DNA of 64,000 nucleotides. Origin: Mesorhizobium sp. BR1-1-16. Lineage in GTDB: Bacteria > Pseudomonadota > Alphaproteobacteria > Rhizobiales > Kaistiaceae. The notes under the pieces are model-generated. The model had not been told where the DNA came from. It saw nothing but the letters and a program-made list of their open reading frames with translations, and made no database searches. Position numbers and translations under genes: made by a program. The DNA lies in assembly GCF_020165495.1 (NCBI RefSeq), contig NZ_JAIUIE010000002.1:62001-126000 (forward strand), read 5' to 3'. Every line of letters starts with the position of its first letter. The stretch's first letter is position 1. Positions 55,169 through 63,228 of this stretch are shown piece by piece.

Positions 55169-56446
55169 TCAGCCGCCGGAGGTCGAGACCGCGAGACGCT
55201 CGACGCCTTCCATCGCGCGCTGCGGGATCGCCGGCGTGCGGCCAAGCGGCAGCCAGAGGCGGCGCCAGACATCGACCAGCGCATCGCGGAGGCCGAGGAT
55301 CAGCGCCTCGTCATGGCAGGGCGTCGGCGTGATGCGTAGCCGCTCGGTGCCGCGCGGCACGGTCGGGTAGTTGATCGGCTGGATATAGATGCCATGCTCC
55401 TCGAGCAGCATGTCCGAAGCCTTCTTGCAAAGGTCCGGATTGCCGACGAACAACGGCACGATATGCGTTTCCGATGGCATGACCGGCAAGCCGGCATGGA
55501 TCAACACCGACTTCGTGCGCTGTGCGTAATGCTGCTGGAGCGCACGTTCGGTCTGCGACATCTTGAGATGGCGGATCGAGGCGGTCGCGGCAGCGGCGAT
55601 CGCCGGCGGCAGCGCGGTCGTGAAAATGAAGCCCGGCGCATAGGATCGCACCGCGTCGACAATCGCCCGGCTCGCGGTGATATAGCCGCCCAGCGCCCCG
55701 AACGCCTTGGCAAGCGTTCCCTCGATCACGTCGATCCGGTGCATGACGCCGTCGCGCTCGGCAATGCCGCCGCCGCGTGGCCCGTACATGCCAACCGCAT
55801 GCACTTCGTCGATATAGGTCATCGCGCCGTATTTTTCGGCGAGGTCGCAGATGCCGGCGATCGGCGCGACGTCGCCGTCCATTGAATAGACGCTTTCGAA
55901 GACGATCAGCTTGGCGCGGCCCGGCGCCGTCTCAGCCAGTAGTTCCTCGAGATGATCGAGATCGTTATGGCGGAAGATCTTCTTTTGCGCACCCGAGCGA
56001 CGCACGCCCTCGATCATCGAGGCGTGGTTGAGCTCATCCGAGAAGATGACGCAATCGGGCAGCAGACGGGCCAGCGTTGAAATGGCCGCTTCGTTCGAGA
56101 CGAAGCCGGATGTGAAGACAAGGCCGGCTTCCTTGCCATGCAGGTCCGCGAGTTCCTGCTCCAGTTCGACGAGCGGATGGGTCGTGCCGGAGATGTTGCG
56201 CGTGCCGCCAGCCCCAGCACCCATGCCCTGCGCCGCGGCGACCATCGCGCCGACGACGTCCGGATGCTGGCCCATGCCGAGATAGTCGTTCGAGCACCAG
56301 ACGGTGATTTCACGCTGGCCGCGCTCGGAGCGCCAGATCGCATGCGGGAAGCGGCCCACGATCCGCTCGAGATCGGCGAAGACGCGATAGCGCTTCTCGC
56401 TGTGGAGAGCCTCGATCGCGTCCACGAAGAACGACTGATAATCCAT
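55169..56446 (-). CDS. hemA: 5-aminolevulinate synthase
   Basis: A 425-residue PLP enzyme that condenses glycine and succinyl-CoA, the first step of haem synthesis in alphaproteobacteria (C4 pathway). Landmarks are [48 protein letters not shown]-type sequence, and the Schiff-base lysine in [17 protein letters not shown] 56446 (MDYQSFF) is the family start; an open frame extends to 56527. A possible FNR/FixK box lies 170 bases upstream. Confidence 0.94.
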   Translation of the reverse strand: MDYQSFFVDAIEALHSEKRYRVFADLERIVGRFPHAIWRSERGQREITVWCSNDYLGMGQHPDVVGAMVAAAQGMGAGAGGTRNISGTTHPLVELEQELADLHGKEAGLVFTSGFVSNEAAISTLARLLPDCVIFSDELNHASMIEGVRRSGAQKKIFRHNDLDHLEELLAETAPGRAKLIVFESVYSMDGDVAPIAGICDLAEKYGAMTYIDEVHAVGMYGPRGGGIAERDGVMHRIDVIEGTLAKAFGALGGYITASRAIVDAVRSYAPGFIFTTALPPAIAAAATASIRHLKMSQTERALQQHYAQRTKSVLIHAGLPVMPSETHIVPLFVGNPDLCKKASDMLLEEHGIYIQPINYPTVPRGTERLRITPTPCHDEALILGLRDALVDVWRRLWLPLGRTPAIPQRAMEGVERLAVSTSGG

Positions 56447-56613
56447 GAACTCGGCCTGCTGCCTAGAAGAGTTGCAAACTAGCGGAGGGCGTCGAATCTG
56501 TCCAATGAAGCCGGCCAGCGTCGGCATTCACTTTCCTGTAACTGGTCCTTCACCTAGGCCTCTACGGCCCGTACCGCCATGACGCAATTTAGCGCACGCC
56601 GTTTGGCGGGCTT

Positions 56614-56627
56614 TGATCCAGGTCACA
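56614..56627 (-). promoter_or_regulatory. Candidate FNR/FixK-type box upstream of hemA
   Basis: On the minus strand GTGAC-CTGG-ATCAA, one base from the consensus TTGAC-N4-[AG]TCAA. A possible -10 TAAATT (56593-56588) lies about 30 bases downstream, close to the spacing of an FNR class II promoter. Oxygen-responsive hemA control is known in related bacteria. Confidence 0.5.
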
Positions 56628-56680
56628 GCCCGGCTCGGAATCGAGATCGGCAGACGTCGGCCCAGGCTGACTGCCGCTCG

Positions 56681-56713
56681 AAAACAACAATGCCGGCCTG
56701 AGGCCGGCATTGT
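56681..56713 (-). terminator. Intrinsic terminator after the outer-membrane protein gene
   Basis: A perfect 12-base-pair stem (56687-56698 with 56702-56713) with a 3-base loop; on the minus strand it is followed by TGTTTT. It lies 23 bases after the outer-membrane protein stop and insulates hemA. Confidence 0.85.
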
Positions 56714-56735
56714 CGATTAGGCGGGGCGTCTTGGA

Positions 56736-57407
56736 CTAGAACGCGTACTTCATCGCGAGGGCGAGGTTGATCTTGTCGCCGTAGTAGCCGTCGCCGGTGT
56801 TCTTCCAGGAATAGCCGAGATTGACGTTGAGTTTCGCGGCGTCGCTGAACGCATAGGTCAGGCCGGTGGCGACCTTCGGCGTCTGCCACTGATAGTCGAA
56901 CGCATCGCGCCAACGCAGGTTGAACACGTTCCACGACCACTGCTTGTTGAGCTTCAGGTCGCCGGCGAGATAGAGAGCGTAGTAGAGCGCGCTCGAGTCG
57001 CCGTCATCGCCGAGGCCGGTGGCATCCCACGTCTCGCCGAGGGCGGCCTGCGGCGTCAGCGTGAAGTCACCGAACTTGAACTTATAGCCGACACCGCCTT
57101 CAGCATAATATTGCTGGGTGCTGTCATTCTTCAACGTCGCCTGGAAAGACCCGTTGAGCACCCAGTTCTGGTCGAAGGTATAGCCGAGGCTCGCCTTGAT
57201 CGCGGTATCGGCGTAGTTGCCGGCGGTGTTCTTGCCCTTGGTAACGGCATAGAATTCCGGGCTGACCTCGAGGCCGACCGACCAGTTGAGCATCGCGTTA
57301 GGCGCCTTGACGGGGCCGAGATCGGCCGGGGCAAGGTCGGCTGCGAACGCCGGCGCGGCGCTGAGCGCCAGCGTGGACGTAAGCATCAATGTGGCAAGTG
57401 TGCGCAT
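56736..57407 (-). CDS. Outer-membrane beta-barrel protein
   Basis: A 223-residue exported protein with a signal peptide (MRTLATLMLTSTLALSAAPA, cleavage after AFA) and alternating amphipathic strands to a C-terminal Phe (INLALAMKYAF), the usual beta-barrel ending. Aromatic girdle residues are frequent (Tyr/Trp-rich). ATG 57407 is 6 bases from AGGA; the ATG at 57413 is too close to it. It resembles small uncharacterised porin-like or TorF-type proteins of Hyphomicrobiales. Its role is unknown. It is a single-gene unit. Confidence 0.75.
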   Translation of the reverse strand: MRTLATLMLTSTLALSAAPAFAADLAPADLGPVKAPNAMLNWSVGLEVSPEFYAVTKGKNTAGNYADTAIKASLGYTFDQNWVLNGSFQATLKNDSTQQYYAEGGVGYKFKFGDFTLTPQAALGETWDATGLGDDGDSSALYYALYLAGDLKLNKQWSWNVFNLRWRDAFDYQWQTPKVATGLTYAFSDAAKLNVNLGYSWKNTGDGYYGDKINLALAMKYAF

Positions 57408-57591
57408 AGGCATTTCCTGTTTCGGCGGCCGCATCGTCGCGATGCCCCGCCTCGGATCCCACCCCGCCCGGACCCTAATCCCGCTGGTTAACAACGGGTT
57501 ATGATCGCGCCGCCACACCCCACCGTCATAAACTAGTCATCATTGGTCACATTCCGTCACGGCCTTCTGCCGCGCCCTTGACGGATAGTGC

Positions 57592-58788
57592 TCAGGCCCT
57601 GTCGAGGGCGGCGCTGATATCCTCGATCAGGTCGTCAGGATCCTCCAGCCCGATCGACAGGCGCAGCATGCCCTGCGTGATACCAAAGCCAAGCCTTGCC
57701 TCCTCGCTGAGCCGCTGATGCGTCGTGGTCGAAGGATGGGTGATGAGGCTCTTCGCATCGCCGAGATTGTTGGAAATCTTGATGATTTCCAGTGCGCTGG
57801 CAACGCGGAAGGCTGCCTCCTTGTCGCCATCGACCTCGAAAGCGATCAGCGTCGATCCCCCCTTCATCTGCCGCGCGATGATCGCGGCCTGCGGATGGTC
57901 GGCGCGGCCGGGATAGATGAGCTTCGTGACCTTGGGATGCGCCGCGATGACATCGGCCACGCGGGCCGCCGTGGCGGTTTGTCGCTGGACGCGGATTTCC
58001 AGCGTCTCAAGGCCCTTCAACAGAACCCAGGCATTGAACGGCGAGAGGCTCGGGCCGGTCTGACGCAGGAAATTGTGCAGGTGGTCGGTGACATAGGCCT
58101 CGTCGGCCGAAAGGATGATGCCGCCGAGAACGCGGCCCTGGCCGTCGATATGCTTGGTGGCGGAATAGACCACGACATCGGCGCCGAGTTCGATCGGCGA
58201 CTGCAGGATGGCCGTGGCGAAGACGTTGTCGACGACGAGGCGCGCGCCGGCGGCATGCGCGATGTCGGCGACGGCGGCGATGTCGATGACTTCGAGCGTC
58301 GGATTGGTTGGGCTCTCGAGGAAGAAGGCCTTGGTGTTCGGGCGCACGGCGTCGCGCCACTGGTCGAGATCGGTACCGTCGACCAGCGTCGAGGCGACGC
58401 CGAAGCGCGGCAGCAGGTCCTCCACGACATAGAGACACGACGAGAACAGCGCCTTGGCGGCGACGACATGGTCACCGGCCTTCAGCATCGAAACCAGCGA
58501 GGCGGTGACGGCGGCCATGCCGCTCGCCGTCGCCCGCGCGGCGGCCGCGCCTTCGAGAAGGCGCATCCGCTCCTCGAACATGAAGACGGTCGGGTTGGAA
58601 AAGCGCGAATAGATGAAGCCCGGGCTCTCGCCCTTGAAGCGGGCCTCGGCCGCTTCCGCGTCGTCATAGGCAAAGCCCTGCGTCAGGAACAGCGCCTCGG
58701 ACATCTCGCCGAACTGCGAGCGGAGCGTGCCGCCATGGACGAGTTCGGTGGCGGGGCGGCGGCGGCGAGGAGAGGGCGTGTCGGCCAT
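57592..58788 (-). CDS. metZ: O-succinylhomoserine sulfhydrylase
   Basis: A 398-residue Cys/Met metabolism PLP enzyme that makes homocysteine from O-succinylhomoserine and sulfide. Visible: RFSNPTVFMFEERM, the PLP-stacking tyrosine region, NPTLEVIDI, the Asp of LVVDNVFAT, the Schiff-base lysine in VYSATKHIDGQGRVLGG, and ISNNLGDAKSLITHPSTTTH at the C-terminus. ATG 58788 is chosen. A SAM-II riboswitch and a terminator-like hairpin lie directly upstream, so methionine supply should regulate it. Confidence 0.92.
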   Translation of the reverse strand: MADTPSPRRRRPATELVHGGTLRSQFGEMSEALFLTQGFAYDDAEAAEARFKGESPGFIYSRFSNPTVFMFEERMRLLEGAAAARATASGMAAVTASLVSMLKAGDHVVAAKALFSSCLYVVEDLLPRFGVASTLVDGTDLDQWRDAVRPNTKAFFLESPTNPTLEVIDIAAVADIAHAAGARLVVDNVFATAILQSPIELGADVVVYSATKHIDGQGRVLGGIILSADEAYVTDHLHNFLRQTGPSLSPFNAWVLLKGLETLEIRVQRQTATAARVADVIAAHPKVTKLIYPGRADHPQAAIIARQMKGGSTLIAFEVDGDKEAAFRVASALEIIKISNNLGDAKSLITHPSTTTHQRLSEEARLGFGITQGMLRLSIGLEDPDDLIEDISAALDRA

Positions 58789-58805
58789 TGCAAGTTTCCC
58801 GATAC

Positions 58806-58829
58806 AAAAATCCCGACCAGCGGCCGGGA
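58806..58829 (-). terminator. Terminator hairpin in the metZ leader
   Basis: On the minus strand TCCCGGCC-GCT-GGTCGGGA (8 pairs, one wobble) followed by TTTTT. Its right arm can also pair with ATCCCGATC at 58844-58836, so two alternative hairpins exist between the SAM-II aptamer and metZ. This suggests transcriptional read-out of the riboswitch. Confidence 0.72.
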
Positions 58830-58856
58830 GCAAAAGATCGGGATACGGGTTCGCCG

Positions 58857-58920
58857 CAACCGACCTTTTAGCGACCTTGTTTAACGTGGCGGCAAGCCGG
58901 TCGGCTCAAAGGACCACGAA
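58857..58920 (-). promoter_or_regulatory. SAM-II riboswitch aptamer
   Basis: On the minus strand the conserved SAM-II segments appear in order: a CTTTGAGCCGACC loop region, GGCTTGCCGCCACGTTAAAC, and the 3' part GTCGCTAAAAGGTCGG. This is the pseudoknotted metA-type element that binds S-adenosylmethionine and is found upstream of metA, metX and metZ in alphaproteobacteria. It ends about 70 bases before the metZ ATG. Confidence 0.85.
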
Positions 58921-59060
58921 CTGACATTTCTGATAGGCCGCTTGCGCGGCGCCGTCAATTGGCTGATCGGGCCCGGCTTCGCCGGCTTGGCGGGCCGCAG
59001 GACTTCCTTTAAGCAAGGGCGCGCCCGTCAAAGGGCAGAGGACTGCGGGGACGGGCGCGC

Positions 59061-60152
59061 ATGGCCGGCACGATCAATATGGGCATCCTTTCGGACCGGC
59101 AGATCCGGACTGCGTTCCTGGAGGGCTGGATCGCCTCGGAAAAGCCGCTGGACGGCGACCAGATCCAGCCCGCGAGCCTCGATCTTCGCCTCGGCGCTGT
59201 CGCCTATCGCGTCCGGGCGTCGTTCCTGCCGGGTCCGACCGTCACCGTCGCCGATCGCATTCAGCAATTGCGGCTGCACGAAATCGATCTGACGCGCGGC
59301 GCCGTGCTCGAAACCGGCTGCGTCTATATCGTGCCGTTGCTCGAGAGCCTGGCGCTTCCGGGCGAAATCGAGGCTTCGGCCAATCCGAAATCCTCGACCG
59401 GCCGGCTCGATATCTTCACGCGCGTGATCACCGACCGCGCGCAGGCTTTCGACACGATCCCTCCCGGCTACAACGGCCCGCTCTATCTCGAGGTCAGCCC
59501 GCGCACCTTCCCGATCCTCGCGCGGACAGGCTCGCGTTTGTCGCAGATCCGCTTCCGCCGGGGCGACACGCGCCTTTCCGATGCAGCGCTGACGGCGCTG
59601 CATGACGCCGCGCCGATCACGGATCGGAAGCCGATGATCGCCAACGGACTCTGCCTCTCGATCGATCTCGAAGGCAGCGGCGCGATCGTCGGCTACCGTG
59701 CCAAGCGTCACACCGACGTCGTCGATGTCGACCAGCGCGCGGCGCTCGACATGCTGGATTTCTGGGAGCCGATCAGCCGCCGCGGCCGCGCCGAGCTCAT
59801 CCTGGACCCCGACCAGTTCTATATCCTCGTCTCGCGCGAGGCGGTGCATGTGCCGCCCGAACATGCCGCCGAGATGGTCGCCTTCGACCCGCTGGTCGGA
59901 GAGTTCCGCGTCCACTATGCCGGCTTCTTCGATCCGGGCTTCGGCAACAGCGCCGCCGGCGGCGCCGGCAGCCGCGCCGTGCTAGAAGTGCGCAGCCACG
60001 AGGTGCCGTTCATCCTCGAACACGGCCAGACCGTCGGCCGCCTCGTCTATGAGACGATGTCGGAACGCCCGGCCGTCCTCTATGGCGCCGGTGCCGGCTC
60101 GAACTATCAGGCGCAGGGCCTGAAGCTTTCGAAGCATTTCCGCCTGGGCTAG
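59061..60152 (+). CDS. dcd: 2'-deoxycytidine 5'-triphosphate deaminase
   Basis: A 363-residue protein of the long DCD family that occurs in Hyphomicrobiales; it deaminates dCTP to dUTP for thymidylate supply. Two dUTPase-like barrel repeats can be recognised: the first includes IQPASLDLRLG and SANPKSSTGRLDIFTRVI with GYNGPLYLEV; the second includes a PAVLYGAGAGSNYQAQ tail. Length is about twice enteric Dcd, as expected for this subfamily. It is divergent from metZ. Confidence 0.88.
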   Translation: MAGTINMGILSDRQIRTAFLEGWIASEKPLDGDQIQPASLDLRLGAVAYRVRASFLPGPTVTVADRIQQLRLHEIDLTRGAVLETGCVYIVPLLESLALPGEIEASANPKSSTGRLDIFTRVITDRAQAFDTIPPGYNGPLYLEVSPRTFPILARTGSRLSQIRFRRGDTRLSDAALTALHDAAPITDRKPMIANGLCLSIDLEGSGAIVGYRAKRHTDVVDVDQRAALDMLDFWEPISRRGRAELILDPDQFYILVSREAVHVPPEHAAEMVAFDPLVGEFRVHYAGFFDPGFGNSAAGGAGSRAVLEVRSHEVPFILEHGQTVGRLVYETMSERPAVLYGAGAGSNYQAQGLKLSKHFRLG

Positions 60153-60162
60153 GGTCCGGGGC

Positions 60163-60948
60163 CTAGTCCACCGTCAGCGCGACCGTTCCAAGGCCGTCGA
60201 TCTCGATCCGCGCCGTGTCGCCCGCATCGAGCCAGCGCGTCTCGACCAGGCTGCCGGTCAGCACGATCTCGCCGGCTTCGAGCCGCCGCCCGCGTGTAGC
60301 GAGGCTGGCAGCGAGCCATGCCACGGCTGCAAAGGGATGGCCGAGCACATCCGCGCCGATGCCGCGGCCGCGCGCTTCGCCATTGATCATCGTCGTGCCG
60401 CGAACCGCTGCGAGGTCAGGCAGCGCATCCCTCGCGACCGGCCGGCCGAGGACGCAGCCGGCGGCGAAGAAGTCGTCGGCGACGAGCGTCGGTGCGCCAA
60501 GCGTTCGCCAGTCCGCATAGCGATCGTCGACGATCTCGATCGCGGCCATCGCAGAGTCGATCGATGCGGCCACGGTTTCGAGATCTGGCGTGCCGCCGCG
60601 GCCGTCGAGCGGCTGCGCAAGGCGCACGGCGATCTCGCACTCGATGCCGATGCGGCGATAGTCGCGCGCACTCGCTTGTGCCGGTGTGTCGCTGCGGGTC
60701 CCCGCGAAGAGGCCGGCTGCGCAGGGCGCATCAATGCCGAGATAGGTCTGCATCACCTGGGTCGTGCAGCCGATCTTCCAGCCGATCCGGCGCCCGAAGC
60801 GTGTTGAAGCGAGCCGTTCATGCACCCGGTCCTGGACCTGGTAGGCAGCGGTCATGTCCGCGGGCCGGTCTGCCTCGTGCAGCGGCACGACGGCGGTGCC
60901 GTCCAGCCGATGTCCGGCAAGGATCGATGCTGCGGCCTCGATCGGCAT
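60163..60948 (-). CDS. 2-keto-4-pentenoate hydratase-like protein (FAH superfamily)
   Basis: A 261-residue hydratase/decarboxylase-family protein: YQVQDRVHERLASTRFGRRI, GWKIGCTTQVMQTYLGI, the metal-ligand Glu pair in GIECEIAVRL, and VLTGSLVETRWLDAGD near the C-terminus. Members hydrate 2-hydroxypenta-2,4-dienoate or decarboxylate oxalocrotonate in aromatic meta-cleavage, but many act elsewhere. ATG 60948 has GGAGAC ahead. It is divergent from an SDR and convergent with dcd. No other meta-cleavage genes are in view, so the pathway is open. Confidence 0.82.
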   Translation of the reverse strand: MPIEAAASILAGHRLDGTAVVPLHEADRPADMTAAYQVQDRVHERLASTRFGRRIGWKIGCTTQVMQTYLGIDAPCAAGLFAGTRSDTPAQASARDYRRIGIECEIAVRLAQPLDGRGGTPDLETVAASIDSAMAAIEIVDDRYADWRTLGAPTLVADDFFAAGCVLGRPVARDALPDLAAVRGTTMINGEARGRGIGADVLGHPFAAVAWLAASLATRGRRLEAGEIVLTGSLVETRWLDAGDTARIEIDGLGTVALTVD

Positions 60949-61067
60949 GGTCGTGTCTCCAAAGATACTATGGCGGCCTTCTCTTGCGGTCGCTTTGGCT
61001 TGCTCTTGCCGGATGCCGTGGTCCATGTTGAGAAGGGGGCGGGAAGAGCATTCGGGAGGCGATCTTC

Positions 61068-61853
61068 ATGTATGTCGGCGTCGAGGGAAAGGTGCTGCTG
61101 GTGACGGGCGGCACGCAGGGCGTCGGAAGGGCGATCGCCATGGAAGCCGGACGGTCGGGCGCCGAGGGCGTCATGATCACCGGTCGCAACCTGCGCCGCG
61201 GCGCAGCCGTGGCCGAGGAGCTGGAGGCGCTCGGCGTCGAGGCCGGCTTCGTCGATGCAGCGCTCGATGATCCCGATGCGCCGGCGGCGATCTTTCAGGC
61301 CACGCTCGACCGTTTCGGCCGCATCGACGCGCTGGCCAATGCCGCTGCGCTCACGGAGCGTGGCTCGGTCGCCGATGCGGATATCGATTTCTTCGACCGG
61401 ATGTTCGCCGTGAACACCCGCGCTCCGCTCTTCCTGATGCAGGAGCTGATCCGGCATCTGCGCGAGCGGCGCGCGCATGGATCGATCGTCAACATCCTCT
61501 CGGTCAACGCCCATGGCGGCACGGCCGACCTTGGCATCTATGCCGGCAGCAAGGCTGCGCTGGCGACGCTCACCAAGAATGCGGCCTATTCGCATCGCTT
61601 CGATCGCGTCCGCATCAATGGCATCCTGCTCGGCTGGGCCGATACGCCGGGCGAACGCGAAATGCAGTCGTCGCGGCTCGGCAAGGGCGAATGCTGGCTG
61701 GCTCAGGCCGAGGCCACGCAGCCCTGGGGGCGGCTGATCAAACCGGAAGACGTTGCCCGCCTCGCGATGTTCCTGTTGTCGGATACGTCGATCCCGATGA
61801 CGGGTTCGCTTGTTGACCAAGAGCAGAGCTACGTTCTCGGCGTCAGGGACTGA
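61068..61853 (+). CDS. SDR family oxidoreductase
   Basis: A 261-residue short-chain dehydrogenase with TGGTQGVG in the cofactor site (VLLVTGGTQGVGRAIAMEA, residues ~8-26), NAAAL at the usual NNAG place, NILSVNAHGG, and the YxxxK pair in YAGSKAAL. The cofactor motif and the NAAA motif are slightly atypical. It is followed 32 bases later by a glycerate kinase gene, so it may act on a sugar acid or tartronate semialdehyde-like compound. Substrate unknown. Confidence 0.85.
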   Translation: MYVGVEGKVLLVTGGTQGVGRAIAMEAGRSGAEGVMITGRNLRRGAAVAEELEALGVEAGFVDAALDDPDAPAAIFQATLDRFGRIDALANAAALTERGSVADADIDFFDRMFAVNTRAPLFLMQELIRHLRERRAHGSIVNILSVNAHGGTADLGIYAGSKAALATLTKNAAYSHRFDRVRINGILLGWADTPGEREMQSSRLGKGECWLAQAEATQPWGRLIKPEDVARLAMFLLSDTSIPMTGSLVDQEQSYVLGVRD

Positions 61854-61885
61854 GCCGTCTCCGCCATTTCCCGACCGGACCTGCC

Positions 61886-63151
61886 ATGCCACACCATAGT
61901 GACCTGACCGACCAGGCGATCCTGCTTGCTCTTTTCGAGGCGGCGCTCGCCGCCGCATTGCCGGACGGGCGTTTCGAGGGACATTTGCCGGATCCGCCGA
62001 AGGGGCGCGTGATCGTGCTCGGCGCCGGCAAGGGCGCTGCGCGGATGGCGGCGGCATTCGAGGCGGCGTGGATCGGAGCCGGTCACGCGCCGCCGGAGGG
62101 GCTCGTCGTTACCCGCTACGGCCATCGAGAGCCGACGCAGTTCATCGAAGTTGTCGAAGCGGCGCATCCTGTCCCCGACGCCGCCGGATTGATGGCCTCA
62201 GAGCGCATCCTGGCCCGCGCCAAGGAGGCCGGACCCGATGATCTCGTCGTTTTCCTGATGTCGGGCGGGGCTTCGGCCTTGATGGCGCTGCCGGCGGCCG
62301 GGCTGACGCTGGAAGACAAGCAGCGCATCAACAGGGCGCTGTTGAAGAGTGGAGCGCCGATCGGCGCCATGAATCGCGTGCGGAAGTCGCTGTCGGCGAT
62401 CAAGGGCGGCCGTCTTGCCGCGGCGGCGGCCCCGGCCCGGATGATCACCTATCTGATTTCGGACGTGCCGGGCGATGATCCCGGCGCGATCGGCTCGGGT
62501 CCGACCATCCCCGAAGCCTCCGATGCGGAGGATGCGCTCGCGATCCTCGCCGAGCATGGCATCGCGGTCGATGACCGGATCGCCGCGGCCATGCGGGCCA
62601 ATATCGTCTCCGCCGGTGCAGGCGGCGAGGTCGTGATGCTGGCGACGCCCAAGATGGCGCTCGACGCGGCGGCGGTGAAGGCGCGCGAAATGGGGCTCGC
62701 CACGCTTGTGCTCGGCGACGCGCTGGAGGGCGAGGCGCGCGACGTTGCCCGTGTCCTTGCTGCCATCGCAACCTTCGCCAAGGCACATGGCGAGCCTCTG
62801 GCTCCTCCAGGTGTGATCCTCTCGGGCGGCGAGACGACCGTCACCGTGCGCGGAACAGGGCGCGGCGGCCGCAATGCCGAGTTCCTGCTGGCCCTCGCTT
62901 TGGCGCTTGGCGACCAAGAGGGCATCGCGGCCATCGCCTGCGACACGGACGGCATCGACGGCTCGGAGGACAATGCCGGCGCCTGGTTCGAGGCCGGATT
63001 GCTCGCGGCCGCGCGGTCCATCGGCCTCGACGCCGCCGCCTTTCTCGCCAACAATGACGGCTATGGATTTTTCGCCACGCTGGACCGCCTGGTCGTCACC
63101 GGACCGACGTTGACGAATGTCAATGATTTCCGCGCCATTCTGATACGCTGA
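61886..63151 (+). CDS. Glycerate 2-kinase (DUF4147/MOFRL family)
   Basis: A 421-residue protein of the class II glycerate kinase family (GckA/TtuD-like, sometimes annotated hydroxypyruvate reductase). The DUF4147 part has VIVLGAGKGAARMAAAFE, VVFLMSGGASALMALP and YLISDVPGDDPGAIGSGPT. The MOFRL domain has ILSGGETTVTVRGTGRGGRNAEFLLALAL and DTDGIDGSEDNAGAWF. It phosphorylates glycerate to 2-phosphoglycerate. With the preceding SDR it could drain a C3 sugar acid into glycolysis. Confidence 0.9.
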   Translation: MPHHSDLTDQAILLALFEAALAAALPDGRFEGHLPDPPKGRVIVLGAGKGAARMAAAFEAAWIGAGHAPPEGLVVTRYGHREPTQFIEVVEAAHPVPDAAGLMASERILARAKEAGPDDLVVFLMSGGASALMALPAAGLTLEDKQRINRALLKSGAPIGAMNRVRKSLSAIKGGRLAAAAAPARMITYLISDVPGDDPGAIGSGPTIPEASDAEDALAILAEHGIAVDDRIAAAMRANIVSAGAGGEVVMLATPKMALDAAAVKAREMGLATLVLGDALEGEARDVARVLAAIATFAKAHGEPLAPPGVILSGGETTVTVRGTGRGGRNAEFLLALALALGDQEGIAAIACDTDGIDGSEDNAGAWFEAGLLAAARSIGLDAAAFLANNDGYGFFATLDRLVVTGPTLTNVNDFRAILIR

Positions 63152-63228
63152 CTGCGACCGCGGGGTCTGCCCTTGGCGAAGCGTGCCGTGGGTCTTAAGA
63201 GGATCAGATCGCGCCGGGACGCGGAACG

